Source: Sulfurirhabdus autotrophica | Lineage (GTDB): Bacteria; Pseudomonadota; Gammaproteobacteria; Burkholderiales; SMCO01 | Reading direction: 5' to 3' | Length of the DNA stretch: 64,000 nt | NCBI RefSeq assembly: GCF_004346685.1 | Contig: NZ_SMCO01000012.1 | Location: forward strand, 45,910 to 109,909 | Shown: piece by piece, positions 53,954 through 62,993 of the stretch | Layout of the letters: each line of letters opens with the position of its first letter | How positions within the stretch are numbered: the first letter of the stretch is position 1 | The notes under the pieces: generated by a model | What the model saw: only the letters and a program-made list of their open reading frames with translations | The model's database searches: none | What the model was told of the DNA's origin: nothing | Translations under genes and position numbers: made by a program

Positions 53954-54253
53954 TTGAGAAACCATGAAAATCGGGCAGCCTTGCGTGTACCGTTGAATTG
54001 CAAAGTCAAGATCAAGGTTTTAGGGGCGCGTGAATCCCATTATGGGATTTGTAAGGATCTGAGTGTGGATGGCATTCTGATTGAATCTGATTATGTGCCT
54101 CGTTATGGTCAAGTGCTTGAGGTGCAAGTGCTGCCTCCACAAAAAGGACCGGTGGTGCCGCTGCATGCCATTATTCAGGTACGACGCTGTTCTGAAATCA
54201 TTGGTAGCAAATTGTATGAAATTGGTGCCAAGATTAAAGAAATCAAAAAGTAA
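53954..54253 (+). CDS. PilZ domain c-di-GMP-binding protein
   Basis: The product is about 99 residues, a single PilZ domain. The c-di-GMP binding motifs are present: RxxxR as NRAALRVPL near the N-terminus and DxSxxG as KDLSVDGILIESDYVP. I chose the TTG at 53954 because GAGGG lies eight bases upstream; an in-frame TTG at 53936 is the alternative. A free PilZ protein reports c-di-GMP to motility or polysaccharide systems. The window also encodes two c-di-GMP enzymes, at 21022-23037 and 46309-49134. Confidence 0.82.
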   Translation: MRNHENRAALRVPLNCKVKIKVLGARESHYGICKDLSVDGILIESDYVPRYGQVLEVQVLPPQKGPVVPLHAIIQVRRCSEIIGSKLYEIGAKIKEIKK

Positions 54254-54414
54254 TCTGTATTGAATCAAAAAATGAAAGAGACCGTTTCTTAAGGGCTGAA
54301 TGGCCTACACTCAACCGGGAAAGATGGCTCTGGATGTGCACCGAAACGGTGTATGGTCGATTCTGTGGCACCTGCGGGTGGATTTTAATGTAATGCAAGC
54401 TGGGTACTGCGTTG

Positions 54415-55779
54415 TTATCGTGCGAGAAAATGAGCTAAAATTTTGCTGTTATCTTCGCAAATCCTGCGGAAGTTCGGGCTAATGCGCCTATCCTCGGAAC
54501 AAGTATCCCAGAATTGAACGGCTGCTCTGGCAGATTGTCTCCATATGCTTGACTCTGCCGGCAAAGGAAGCGCTGGTGAGTAGAGTTTTACTGGCACTTC
54601 ACCACCGCTAGCAGGGGCATACATCATTGGCAACATGTCATAGGTCGGCGCTAGCGTCAAACCCGGGCGAAAGGCGATGTTGCCTTCGTGCATATCGGTG
54701 TTGCCGATCAATCTGCCGAACCACCAGATAAGCGTGACGCGTGTGACGTCCTCGCCGGATAGCCAGCCTTTGTCCATAAAGGCTTGCACGGTTTTTGGCC
54801 AATCCACGCTCCCGCCCACCAGAGCTGCATTGAGGCTGCCAATGGTACATACAGGCGACCGCCCGAAATCACCGTGGCGGTCAAACCGCACAACCTCCAG
54901 GAATGTTCGGCCGGCGTATTGGCAAATAGTGGACTCTGAAATAGACACCTGAAGCGCATTGGCCATGATCGATGCCGCCAAGTGTTCGCAAATAAGCAGA
55001 TCTGACCAGCGTCGAACTGCGGCAGAGTTGTCTGCCCCCGAAAATTTTACGATGACATCAACCTTCCGCTGGTTTAAGAGTCGGCTGGAAGTGAACTTTG
55101 GAAACTCGCCGCCGGCTGACGAACCGGCATCACCATGTGTCATAGCGATATCCGCTAACCGGGGATAGTTTTCTTCCGCCTGAGCGTTGGAAAGAAAGCG
55201 TGCATCGCCTCTGCGAACGTGCTCAAGAAAGCGTCTGTAGGCTGCTTCTCCGAGAATAAGGTCACCGGGTTGGTCGTGGCCCATCAACGACAGGGTGTGA
55301 ATAACATCATCATCTGACCAATTGTCCGGGCTGTCCGGAACGCTAAGATCGACAGCGTGGATTTTAGCGAAATTTCTCCCAAGAAAGCCTTGCGGGCGCA
55401 TGTCCAATACAGGGTACGGTAATCCTTCAAACCAGCCATCCCTCATATCCTTGTCCAGCGGCCAAGGGAGGCTTTCTTGATTTGTCAGGCAGGAACCTTC
55501 CGGATAAGTAAGGGACAAGAGTCCGATCTCATGCCCTTGCCCGTTTTCGTCAATACGATAAAGCGGAATGGGAGCAGTATTACCGCGGAGCGGCCGACGC
55601 AGGGCGTACCGTGTGCGACGAGACCCTCCACCGCTAATGACCGAAGGGCCGAGCCCCTTTAAGGCGCGGGTCAAGGTGGCCCGGCTAATGCCGCCAAGCT
55701 TCGCGCACAACTCAGCGCTTCCTGTGCGCGGGTTAGTACGAAGGGTTTTAGTCAGGGTGTCAGTATTGATCTTTGTCAT
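54415..55779 (-). CDS. HipA-like kinase with N-terminal DNA-binding domain (YjjJ/HipH type)
   Basis: From the ATG at 55779 the protein has 454 residues. The first 60 form a winged-helix-like domain (NPRTGSAELCAKLGGISRAT, then LTRALKGLGPSVIS). A HipA-type Ser/Thr kinase follows. GSSAGGEFPKF resembles the phosphate-binding loop, VIVKFSG holds the ATP-binding Lys, GNTDMHEGNIAF is the catalytic loop and APTYDMLPMM the metal-binding segment. This matches the YjjJ/HipH group, where one polypeptide replaces the HipBA pair. No hipB is present. The upstream region is AT-rich and codon use is more GC-rich than in the neighbours, which suggests transfer. Confidence 0.82.
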   Translation of the reverse strand: MTKINTDTLTKTLRTNPRTGSAELCAKLGGISRATLTRALKGLGPSVISGGGSRRTRYALRRPLRGNTAPIPLYRIDENGQGHEIGLLSLTYPEGSCLTNQESLPWPLDKDMRDGWFEGLPYPVLDMRPQGFLGRNFAKIHAVDLSVPDSPDNWSDDDVIHTLSLMGHDQPGDLILGEAAYRRFLEHVRRGDARFLSNAQAEENYPRLADIAMTHGDAGSSAGGEFPKFTSSRLLNQRKVDVIVKFSGADNSAAVRRWSDLLICEHLAASIMANALQVSISESTICQYAGRTFLEVVRFDRHGDFGRSPVCTIGSLNAALVGGSVDWPKTVQAFMDKGWLSGEDVTRVTLIWWFGRLIGNTDMHEGNIAFRPGLTLAPTYDMLPMMYAPASGGEVPVKLYSPALPLPAESSIWRQSARAAVQFWDTCSEDRRISPNFRRICEDNSKILAHFLAR

Positions 55780-56023
55780 GGAAGCTAAAATATGAAACGA
55801 AATATGCAACGAATATTATATATTATATTGTTATAAATCATATATTAATTTAACTTATATTTTATTTTATGCAATGAATTGTTATTCAATAGTTTAAAAA
55901 ACATAATAGGCTTTTCCAGCTTGTGTAATATGCTGTGGTTTTCAATATTTAAGAGCGCATTGCATGGATATTTTGCGAGTTGGGTTGAGTCTGGTTTGTT
56001 TGACACGTCTTCACACTGGAGTG

Positions 56024-56361
56024 TCACGATGGCACGGTAAACCAAATGGCGGCGAAAATGATCGCTATGAATACTATTGCAACAATTGGGCTATGCCGCT
56101 CATCAGTTGGGTGATTGCCTTCAAAGTGGAATATAGCATTGATAGTGTCGCCGAATATGTCAGACACGCGTTCTCGAAATAAGAACACGAAAACTATACC
56201 CCCCCGGTTACCCAATGGCGTAATACGGGACCCATTCCCGGGCCTGAGTAGTTTAAAGAGTGAGCAAGTCCATAGAGCCACCAACAAGCAACGCCAATGA
56301 GGGACCCGAACAGGGAGCCCAAAAGTGCATAGGTGATTCGATCAGCAATTGCCAGTTTCAC
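56024..56361 (-). pseudogene. Small membrane protein gene broken at a G7 run
   Basis: On the minus strand a GTG at 56361 opens a frame that reads KLAIADRITYALLGSLFGSL and further hydrophobic and Gly/Pro residues, ending after VTGGV at a TAG just past seven G (plus strand C run at 56199-56205). The adjacent frame continues without break from that run as IVFVFLFRERVSDIFGDTIN to a C-terminal membrane helix (SPIVAIVFIAIIFAAIWFTV) and stops at 56024. One extra G would give a continuous 112-residue protein with two or three membrane segments. This is either a real frameshift, a phase-variable run, or a sequencing error. Family unknown. Confidence 0.6.
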
Positions 56362-56385
56362 TCAAGTGTCTGTAAAGGAAATTTT

Positions 56386-56949
56386 TCAACGAACGAAATA
56401 TAAAAGGCATGTGAGAGCCATCATCAAGCCTGTGAAGTATAGCGGCCAGACGATTAACCGAAGATTTTTAAGATATTGCTCGGGCAATAATTCAAAAGTA
56501 ATTTTTTCTGTGCCTTTTGTAGGTAGCGGTGGCTTGTGCTTTTGTATTCCTATTGCGAGTAAGATGCATGAGATGCTTGCACTTAGTCCAACGGAAGGAA
56601 ATATATTCGCATTTTCGGGCAATATCCAAATGGAAATTTGCGCAAAGAAAGGTCCGATAACAAGGAAAATTAAACTGGATTTGAAAATGAATGGAAGCTT
56701 GCCCCACCGTTCCCTCTTTTCTTTATTACCTAATTTTAGTGTGTGATCAGTTTTAAGTGCTAACAGGAGCAATGCGCCAAGGAGTGAAAGAAAGAGGGAG
56801 AGCAATGACATGCTAATCCAGATATTACCATTCACTGCTGTTACGGCGCCGGCAATGCCAGAAGAAACCAAGCAAAGTGCAATGGCTCCCCCCGCCAAGG
56901 TAAGCCCATTGTCAAATTGCTTGGCGAACCAAATACCTATTTGTTCCAT
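56386..56949 (-). CDS. Hypothetical multi-helix membrane protein
   Basis: The 187-residue protein (from the ATG at 56949; a TTG at 56994 would add 15) has about five hydrophobic segments: LAGGAIALCLVSSGIAGAVT, ISMSLLSLFLSLLGALLLLA, SSLIFLVIGPFFAQISIWIL, VGLSASISCILLAIGI and LIVWPLYFTGLMMALTCLLY. I do not recognise the family. No Shine-Dalgarno site is visible. It precedes the frameshifted membrane gene by about 25 bp on the same strand, so the two may form a pair. The local AT content is higher than in the core genes. Confidence 0.6.
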   Translation of the reverse strand: MEQIGIWFAKQFDNGLTLAGGAIALCLVSSGIAGAVTAVNGNIWISMSLLSLFLSLLGALLLLALKTDHTLKLGNKEKRERWGKLPFIFKSSLIFLVIGPFFAQISIWILPENANIFPSVGLSASISCILLAIGIQKHKPPLPTKGTEKITFELLPEQYLKNLRLIVWPLYFTGLMMALTCLLYFVR

Positions 56950-56999
56950 TTTTGCGATTTTACAATAAATTCTCGAAACTGCCTCCGACAGCAATCTTG

Positions 57000-58364
57000 T
57001 TATTTAATCCACACCGTCTTCGCATTCACAAATTCCCGTATCCCGTGGTATGACAATTCCCGCCCAAATCCCGAGGCTTTGATGCCGCCAAATGGCAGAC
57101 GTGGATCTGACTTAACCATGCCGTTTATAAAAGTACAGCCAGCATGTAGCTCTCTGGAGAGTTTTTCAGCCCTTGTGGTGTCCTTGCTCCATAAACTGCT
57201 GCCTAATCCGAATTTGGTGTCGTTGGCGATGTGTAGTGCATCCATTTCATCTTGTGCGCGGATGATAATGGCGGCGGGGCCGAATAGTTCTTCATGGTAG
57301 GCGCGGGTTTTGGCTGTGACATGGTCCAGAATGGATGGGGCATAGAAAGCGCCATCGCCTTCAAGTGGTTTGCAACCAATGACAGGTTCAGCACCTTGTG
57401 CGATGGAATCGGTTATCTGGCGATGCATTTCATCGCGTAAATCCAGTCTGGCCATGGGGCCAACCTGGGTTGATTCGTCCATTGGGTCGCCAGTTTTCAA
57501 TGCGGATACTTTTTGTTTGAACAGAGCAACAAATTCATCCGCAATTTCAGGCACCAGAATAAAGCGTTTGGCAGCAATGCAGGATTGCCCACAATTCAGG
57601 AAGCGTGAGGCGGCAGCAACCTGGCTGGCGTATTCGATATCTGCGTCATGCAATACAACGAACGCATCAGAGCCCCCTAATTCCAGAACACATTTTTTCA
57701 GGTGCAAGCCTGCTGCGGCAGCGACTTTACGGCCGGCGGGTTCTGACCCGGTGAGAGTAACCGCGTGTACCGAGTGGCTGGCGATCACGTCATTTACCAG
57801 ATCAACGTCGATCATGAGTGTAGTGAACAAGCCATCGGGGAAGCCGCTTTCACGGAAAATATTTTCAATAGCCAGTGCGCACTGCGGCACATTGGATGCG
57901 TGTTTGAGTACACCTGCATTGCCCGCCATGAGGGCTGGGGCGGCAAAGCGGAAAACCTGCCATAAAGGAAAATTCCACGGCATGATAGCCAGCACGGTAC
58001 CCAAGGGAGGGTAAGAGACATAACTCTCTCCCGCATCGGATTCAATGGGTTCGTCTTGCAGAAAGTGAGCTGCATGTATCGCATAGTATTCGCAACCGAC
58101 TGCGCATTTTTCAACTTCACTGCGTGCTTCCTTGATGGGTTTTCCCATTTCCTGGGTAATCAACAGGGCTAATTCATCACGCTTTTCCAGCAGCAGATTT
58201 GCAGCACGATGCATCAGCGTTGCACGCTGTTCAAAGCTGCTTTGGCGCCATACTTCCTGGGTGAGTCGTGATTTTTCCAGCGACTCGGCTAAACGGTGAG
58301 TGTCCCAGCTGGTATAAGTTTTTAATATTTTGTTGGTGGCCGGATTCAGACTGATATAGGGCAT
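57000..58364 (-). CDS. NAD(P)-dependent succinate-semialdehyde dehydrogenase
   Basis: The 454-residue aldehyde dehydrogenase belongs to the Sad/GabD branch. ITQEMGKPIKEARSEVEKCA, GTVLAIMPWNFPLWQVFRFA, VLELGGSDAFVVLHDADIEY (catalytic Glu) and FLNCGQSCIAAKRFILVPE (catalytic Cys) are in place, and the C-terminus has LPFGGIKASGFGRELSYHGI. It oxidises succinate semialdehyde to succinate, though related aldehydes are also possible. Its length of about 455 is the usual one for Sad-like enzymes. It is divergent from slt. Confidence 0.87.
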   Translation of the reverse strand: MPYISLNPATNKILKTYTSWDTHRLAESLEKSRLTQEVWRQSSFEQRATLMHRAANLLLEKRDELALLITQEMGKPIKEARSEVEKCAVGCEYYAIHAAHFLQDEPIESDAGESYVSYPPLGTVLAIMPWNFPLWQVFRFAAPALMAGNAGVLKHASNVPQCALAIENIFRESGFPDGLFTTLMIDVDLVNDVIASHSVHAVTLTGSEPAGRKVAAAAGLHLKKCVLELGGSDAFVVLHDADIEYASQVAAASRFLNCGQSCIAAKRFILVPEIADEFVALFKQKVSALKTGDPMDESTQVGPMARLDLRDEMHRQITDSIAQGAEPVIGCKPLEGDGAFYAPSILDHVTAKTRAYHEELFGPAAIIIRAQDEMDALHIANDTKFGLGSSLWSKDTTRAEKLSRELHAGCTFINGMVKSDPRLPFGGIKASGFGRELSYHGIREFVNAKTVWIK

Positions 58365-58414
58365 AGTGTGCTATCCTTTTATTATCATGGAAAAGCAATT
58401 TAATAGTAGCAGCA

Positions 58415-60439
58415 ATGACTAAAAAGTATCAGATTATCCAAAGCGAGTCGAGAGTGAATCGGAAAACGAGTGTGCAATTGCTGCACGCTGATGTGTGGAA
58501 TGGTATAAGTTTCGTTGTTTTATTAATGGGACTGATATTGTCACAGGCGGGAAATGCATTTGCCGCATCTCAGGAAGAGACGTTTATCGCAGCGCGTGAT
58601 GCGTATCGTTCCGGTAAAATTGACCGTTTCAATGAATATGCTCAGCAGCTGGATGGCTACGTATTGCAGCCTTATATTGCCTATTGGCAATTGCAGTCGC
58701 ACATGGCAGAAGCCACGCCAGCCGAGATCAGAAATTTTACGACACGCTATGAAGATTCGCCATTGGCTGACCGTTTACGTAAAGACTGGTTAGTGCGATT
58801 AGGGAAAGCTCAGCAATGGAATTTTTTTCTCAGTGAATTCCCGGCATTGCTGAATGCAGACAAAGATGTGACATGCTATGCCTATCAAGCGCGGCTAAGT
58901 CTGGGCAATAAAGTCGTTTTGCAGGAAGCAAAACCGATCTGGTTTGATGGTTCGGATTTACCCACAAGTTGTTCGCCAGTTTTTGATGCTTTGATGGCAG
59001 AAGGGTTGCTGACAAGTGAGGATGTGTGGATACGTATTCGTCTGGCACTTGAGGCGGGTAACGTGGGTGTGGCGAAGGCGGTTATTCAATATTTACCAGC
59101 GGGACAAGCGCCAGATGCGCGAACGCTGGATCGAATCGTCGATAACCCCCATCAATTTCTTGAGAAAAACACGCTGAATTACAAGTCGCGGACTGATCGT
59201 GAATTGGCAATGTTTGCCATATATCGCATTGCCCGTACTCAACTTGTCCAGGCGCAAACTGACTGGGAAAAAATTCGCGAACATTTTAGCGCAGCTGAAC
59301 AGGCTTACGTTTGGGGGAAAATGGCTTTTTACGCGGCACGCGTTCATGACCCCGTTGCTTTAAACTGGTTCAAGCAGGTTGATAATGCCTCTTTAAATGA
59401 TAGTCAGCTGGGCTGGAAAGTACGGGCTGCCCTGCGTGCACAGAATTGGCCGGAAGTGCTGGAGAGTATTCAGGCAATGTCGGTAGTGGAGCAGCGCAAT
59501 GCGGTATGGCGCTACTGGAAAGCCAGGGCGCTGAGCGCGCAAGGGAAGGTTGTGCAAGCCAATGCCATTTATGCTCCTCTTTCCAAAGAAACGCATTTTT
59601 ACGGACAGCTTGCCAATGAAGAGTTAGGTGTGGTGGTCGGTAATCCTACTGAAAGTTATAAAGCCAGTGAAGACGAGCTCAAGGCAATAAAGAACGTGCC
59701 GGGATTACGTCGTGCGTTGGTGCTTTATCAGCTGGATTTGCGTACAGACGCAAACCGCGAATGGGCATGGGCAATACGCAATTTTGATGATAAGCAATTA
59801 CTGGCTGCTGCAGAGTTGGCAAGACGCAATGAATGGTATGACCGTGCAATCAATACGGCCGACAAAACGGTGCAGCTCCATGATTTCAGTTTACGCTATC
59901 TGGCCCCTCATCGTGATGTGATGCAGGTGTACGCGAACCAATGGGGGCTGGATGAAGCATGGGTGTATGGATTGATTCGTCAGGAAAGCCGGTTTGTGCG
60001 CCTGGCTCAGTCCAGCGTAGGTGCTTCAGGGATGATGCAAATTATGCCGGCAACGGCCAAATGGATTGCAAACCGGTTGGGTATTAAAGATTTTAGAGGC
60101 CATTTGGTCAATGAACTCGATACAAATATTTCGTTTGGTACTTACTACCTCAAATATGTGATGGATAGCCTGGATGGATCACCTGTGCTCGCAACGGCTG
60201 GTTACAATGCCGGCCCGAGCCGGGCAAAGCGCTGGCGTGATAACAAGGCGATGGAAGGGGCAATTTATGCGGAATCCATCCCGTTTAACGAAACCCGCGA
60301 TTATGTGAAAAAAGTCATGAGTAATGCCATGTACTATTCAAATCGATTTGGCCAGAAGCTGATTACTTTAAAGCAACGGATGGGGACTATTCCGGGTAAA
60401 TCCAATGGCAGCGACCCAGAACAAGGTGAAGGGGATTAA
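58415..60439 (+). CDS. slt: Soluble lytic murein transglycosylase
   Basis: The 674-residue protein is Slt70-like. After an N-terminal hydrophobic segment that may serve as signal (GISFVVLLMGLILSQAGNAF), a long superhelical region of repeated helices runs from about 50 to 480. The C-terminal lysozyme-like domain has the catalytic Glu in YGLIRQESRFVRLAQSSVGA, then SGMMQIMPATAKWIANRLGI and LATAGYNAGPSRAKRWRDN. It cleaves peptidoglycan glycan strands to 1,6-anhydro products in the periplasm. The N-terminus is longer than usual, so the start may be further downstream. Confidence 0.9.
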   Translation: MTKKYQIIQSESRVNRKTSVQLLHADVWNGISFVVLLMGLILSQAGNAFAASQEETFIAARDAYRSGKIDRFNEYAQQLDGYVLQPYIAYWQLQSHMAEATPAEIRNFTTRYEDSPLADRLRKDWLVRLGKAQQWNFFLSEFPALLNADKDVTCYAYQARLSLGNKVVLQEAKPIWFDGSDLPTSCSPVFDALMAEGLLTSEDVWIRIRLALEAGNVGVAKAVIQYLPAGQAPDARTLDRIVDNPHQFLEKNTLNYKSRTDRELAMFAIYRIARTQLVQAQTDWEKIREHFSAAEQAYVWGKMAFYAARVHDPVALNWFKQVDNASLNDSQLGWKVRAALRAQNWPEVLESIQAMSVVEQRNAVWRYWKARALSAQGKVVQANAIYAPLSKETHFYGQLANEELGVVVGNPTESYKASEDELKAIKNVPGLRRALVLYQLDLRTDANREWAWAIRNFDDKQLLAAAELARRNEWYDRAINTADKTVQLHDFSLRYLAPHRDVMQVYANQWGLDEAWVYGLIRQESRFVRLAQSSVGASGMMQIMPATAKWIANRLGIKDFRGHLVNELDTNISFGTYYLKYVMDSLDGSPVLATAGYNAGPSRAKRWRDNKAMEGAIYAESIPFNETRDYVKKVMSNAMYYSNRFGQKLITLKQRMGTIPGKSNGSDPEQGEGD

Positions 60440-60531
60440 GCAGAATGCTTCTTATTTGCATAAGCCTCTGGTAATAGGCGGCAGTCACCGTTAGAATCTG
60501 AGGTTTTGCCTCGTACCTTGTAGGGAATCTC

Positions 60532-61569
60532 ATGAATATCAAGAATATATGCGTTTTGGGTGGCAGTGGTTTCGTAGGAAGCCACGTAGTTCATCAGTTG
60601 GCTGAAAAAGGGTTCAATGTCCGTGTGTTGACCCGCCGCCGTGAGCGCGCTAAACACTTGATTGTGCTGCCCACTGTAGACGTGGTTGAAGCCAATATTT
60701 TTGATCCGATCGAATTGAGTCAGTATTTTGAAGGCATGGATGCGGTTATCAATCTGGTGGGGATTTTGCATGAGGAAACCCCAGGCCGAAATGATAAACC
60801 TAGCGCACGTCGTGGCAGTTTCCATGAAACGCACATTGAACTGCCTCGCAAGGTCGTGCATGCCTGCGCCGAAAAAGGCGTAAAGCGTATGCTGCATATG
60901 AGCGCATTAGGTGCCGACCCTGTTTCCCGTAGCGCTTATCAGCGCTCCAAGGGAATTGGTCAGGTCATTGTGCAAGAGTCAAGCGTGGTAAATCAAGAGA
61001 ACGAAAACTGGTATCTCAATGGGCCAAAGTTTGTACATGGCGCAGGACTGGCAACGACCATTTTCAGACCATCGGTTATTTTTGGTCGTGGCGATAGCTT
61101 CTTGAATCTGTTTGCGGGTCTGGTGAAAAGCTTCCCTGTATTGCCTCTTGCAAATCCGGATGCAAAATTTCAGCCTGTATTCGTTGAAGATGTTGCGCAG
61201 GCTTTCGTCAATAGTCTGAATAATTCCGCCACCTTTGGCCAGACCTATGATCTATGCGGGACAAAAGAATATACCTTGCAACAGTTAGTGGAATTTGTTG
61301 CAAAAACATTGGGTATTCAACGAAAAATTATTCGACTTGGCGAGCAGTTTTCTTATCTGCAGGCATGGGCTCTTGAGTTAATGCCGGGCAAAAAACTAAT
61401 GACGCGTGATGACTACTACGCTATGCAAGTGGAAAATGTGTGCAAGTCGGAAGCCTTGGTGTCACTGGGAGTAAAACCGACAGCGCTAGAGGCGGTTGTG
61501 CCTGGTTATCTGGCTGATGTAACACCGCGAGGCCGCTATATGGCATTCCGGAATAAAGCTGGCCGCTGA
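60532..61569 (+). CDS. NAD(P)-binding NDUFA9-like epimerase-family protein
   Basis: The 345-residue protein is an atypical short-chain dehydrogenase of the NDUFA9 (complex I accessory) group. The nucleotide-binding motif is CVLGGSGFVGSHVVHQLAEK, followed by NVRVLTRRRERAKHL, and the fold continues with HMSALGADPVSRSAYQRSKG and IFRPSVIFGRGDSFLNLFAG. It lacks the standard YxxxK catalytic pair of sugar epimerases, so its role may be structural or regulatory rather than catalytic. It is in the conserved order slt, NDUFA9-like, cca. Confidence 0.82.
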   Translation: MNIKNICVLGGSGFVGSHVVHQLAEKGFNVRVLTRRRERAKHLIVLPTVDVVEANIFDPIELSQYFEGMDAVINLVGILHEETPGRNDKPSARRGSFHETHIELPRKVVHACAEKGVKRMLHMSALGADPVSRSAYQRSKGIGQVIVQESSVVNQENENWYLNGPKFVHGAGLATTIFRPSVIFGRGDSFLNLFAGLVKSFPVLPLANPDAKFQPVFVEDVAQAFVNSLNNSATFGQTYDLCGTKEYTLQQLVEFVAKTLGIQRKIIRLGEQFSYLQAWALELMPGKKLMTRDDYYAMQVENVCKSEALVSLGVKPTALEAVVPGYLADVTPRGRYMAFRNKAGR

Positions 61570-61607
61570 TTTTTGATGCACTAACTAGTTCTCGTCCAGA
61601 AATGCTG

Positions 61608-61714
61608 CAACTCCCTCTCCCCTTGTGGGAGAGGGTTGGGGAGAGGGGTTAAATTTCAAGGCATTACCACCCTCTCCCTAGCCCTCCCCCATCAAGGTGG
61701 AGGGGAAAAACAGA
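61608..61714. repeat. Intergenic CT/GA-rich inverted repeat
   Basis: The gap between the NDUFA9-like gene and cca holds CCCTCTCCCCTTGTGGGAGA followed by GGGTTGGGGAGAGGG, then ACCCTCTCCCTAGCCCTCCC and AAGGTGGAGGGG. The blocks pair with each other in several ways. This resembles a widespread bacterial intergenic repeat family with CCTCTCCC and GGGAGAGG ends. It is not coding. Confidence 0.6.
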
Positions 61715-61754
61715 TGTTTCCGGATGCCCCCTAACTATGCCCTGGTGAATATCG

Positions 61755-62993
61755 ATGCAAATTTATACCGTAGGTGGTGCCGTACGTGATGAATTGTTGG
61801 GGCTGCAAGTAAAAGATCGTGACTTTGTAGTCGTTGGCAGCACACCGGAAGAAATGGTCAAGCTGGGGTTTCGTCCTGTTGGTAAGGATTTCCCGGTTTT
61901 TCTGCATCCTGAGACGCAAGAAGAATATGCGTTAGCTCGTACTGAGCGTAAAACTGCTCGCGGCTACAAAGGTTTTCAGATTCACGCTTCTGCTGATGTC
62001 ACGTTAGAAGAAGATCTGGCTCGGCGCGACCTCACCATCAATGCTATCGCAAAAGATGATCAAGGAAAGCTGTATGACTTCTTTGGCGGACTTGCCGATA
62101 TACAAGCCAAAAAATTACGCCATGTAAGTGAAGCATTCGCAGAAGATCCCGTCAGAATATTGAGAATAGCGCGATTTTCGGCGAGGTTCGCAGATTTTAC
62201 AGTAGCAGAAGAAACCACTGAGCTGATGCGGCAGATGGTGCAAAACGGGGAAGTGGATGCGTTGGTACCGGAACGGGTATGGCAGGAACTAGCCCGCGGC
62301 ATGATGGAAAAAACCCCTTCGCGCATGTTTGAAACGTTGCGCAGTTGCGGTGCACTGGCAAGACTCATGCCAGAAATAGACCGCCTGTTTGGCGTACCCC
62401 AACCCGAAAAATATCATCCAGAAATAGATACCGGCGTGCATGTCATGCTGGTACTGGATTATGCAGCATCCAAAAATTACTCACTGCCGGTGCGCTTTGC
62501 GGCGCTGACCCATGATTTAGGCAAGGGCACCACGCCACAGGAAGAATGGCCAAGGCACATCGGTCACGAAGCACGAAGTGTCGGGCTGGTCAGTGAACTA
62601 TCTCAGCGTTTGCGTGTGCCCAATGATTGTCGCGAACTGGCACTGACCACGGCACAGTTTCATGGGGACGCGCATCATGCTCTGGAATTGCGCGCTTCAA
62701 CTTTGTTAAAGTTGCTTCAATCAGCTGATGCTCTGCGTCAGCGGGAGCGCTTTGAATCCTTTTTACTGGCTTGTGAATGTGATTACTGCGGCAGGCTGGG
62801 TTATGCTGAAAAAACCTATGAGCAAGCTGGGCATTTACGCCAAGCACTGGAAGCGGCATCAAGCGTAGATGCCGGTGCCGTGGCTAAGCAGTGCAGCGAA
62901 CCGAGGCTGATCAAAGAACGAGTCTATGTTGCACGCCTCGATGCTATTAAAGCCTGGTTAGGTGGCGAGAACGAGGAGGAAGCAAATGATTGA
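61755..62993 (+). CDS. cca: Multifunctional CCA-adding tRNA nucleotidyltransferase
   Basis: The 412-residue enzyme builds or repairs the CCA end of tRNAs. Class II nucleotidyltransferase motifs are visible: VGGAVRDELLGLQVKDRDFV, then LARRDLTINAIAKD and DPVRILRIARFSARFADF. A C-terminal HD domain has RFAALTHDLGKGTTPQEEWP, which gives the phosphodiesterase and phosphatase activities of the multifunctional form in proteobacteria. Length is normal. It overlaps the following GST gene by 8 bp. Confidence 0.95.
   Translation: MQIYTVGGAVRDELLGLQVKDRDFVVVGSTPEEMVKLGFRPVGKDFPVFLHPETQEEYALARTERKTARGYKGFQIHASADVTLEEDLARRDLTINAIAKDDQGKLYDFFGGLADIQAKKLRHVSEAFAEDPVRILRIARFSARFADFTVAEETTELMRQMVQNGEVDALVPERVWQELARGMMEKTPSRMFETLRSCGALARLMPEIDRLFGVPQPEKYHPEIDTGVHVMLVLDYAASKNYSLPVRFAALTHDLGKGTTPQEEWPRHIGHEARSVGLVSELSQRLRVPNDCRELALTTAQFHGDAHHALELRASTLLKLLQSADALRQRERFESFLLACECDYCGRLGYAEKTYEQAGHLRQALEAASSVDAGAVAKQCSEPRLIKERVYVARLDAIKAWLGGENEEEAND

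Noticed and set aside
55964..56182. 72-codon plus-strand frame
   Set aside because: It overlaps the frameshifted membrane gene on the other strand, where hydrophobic segments make more sense.
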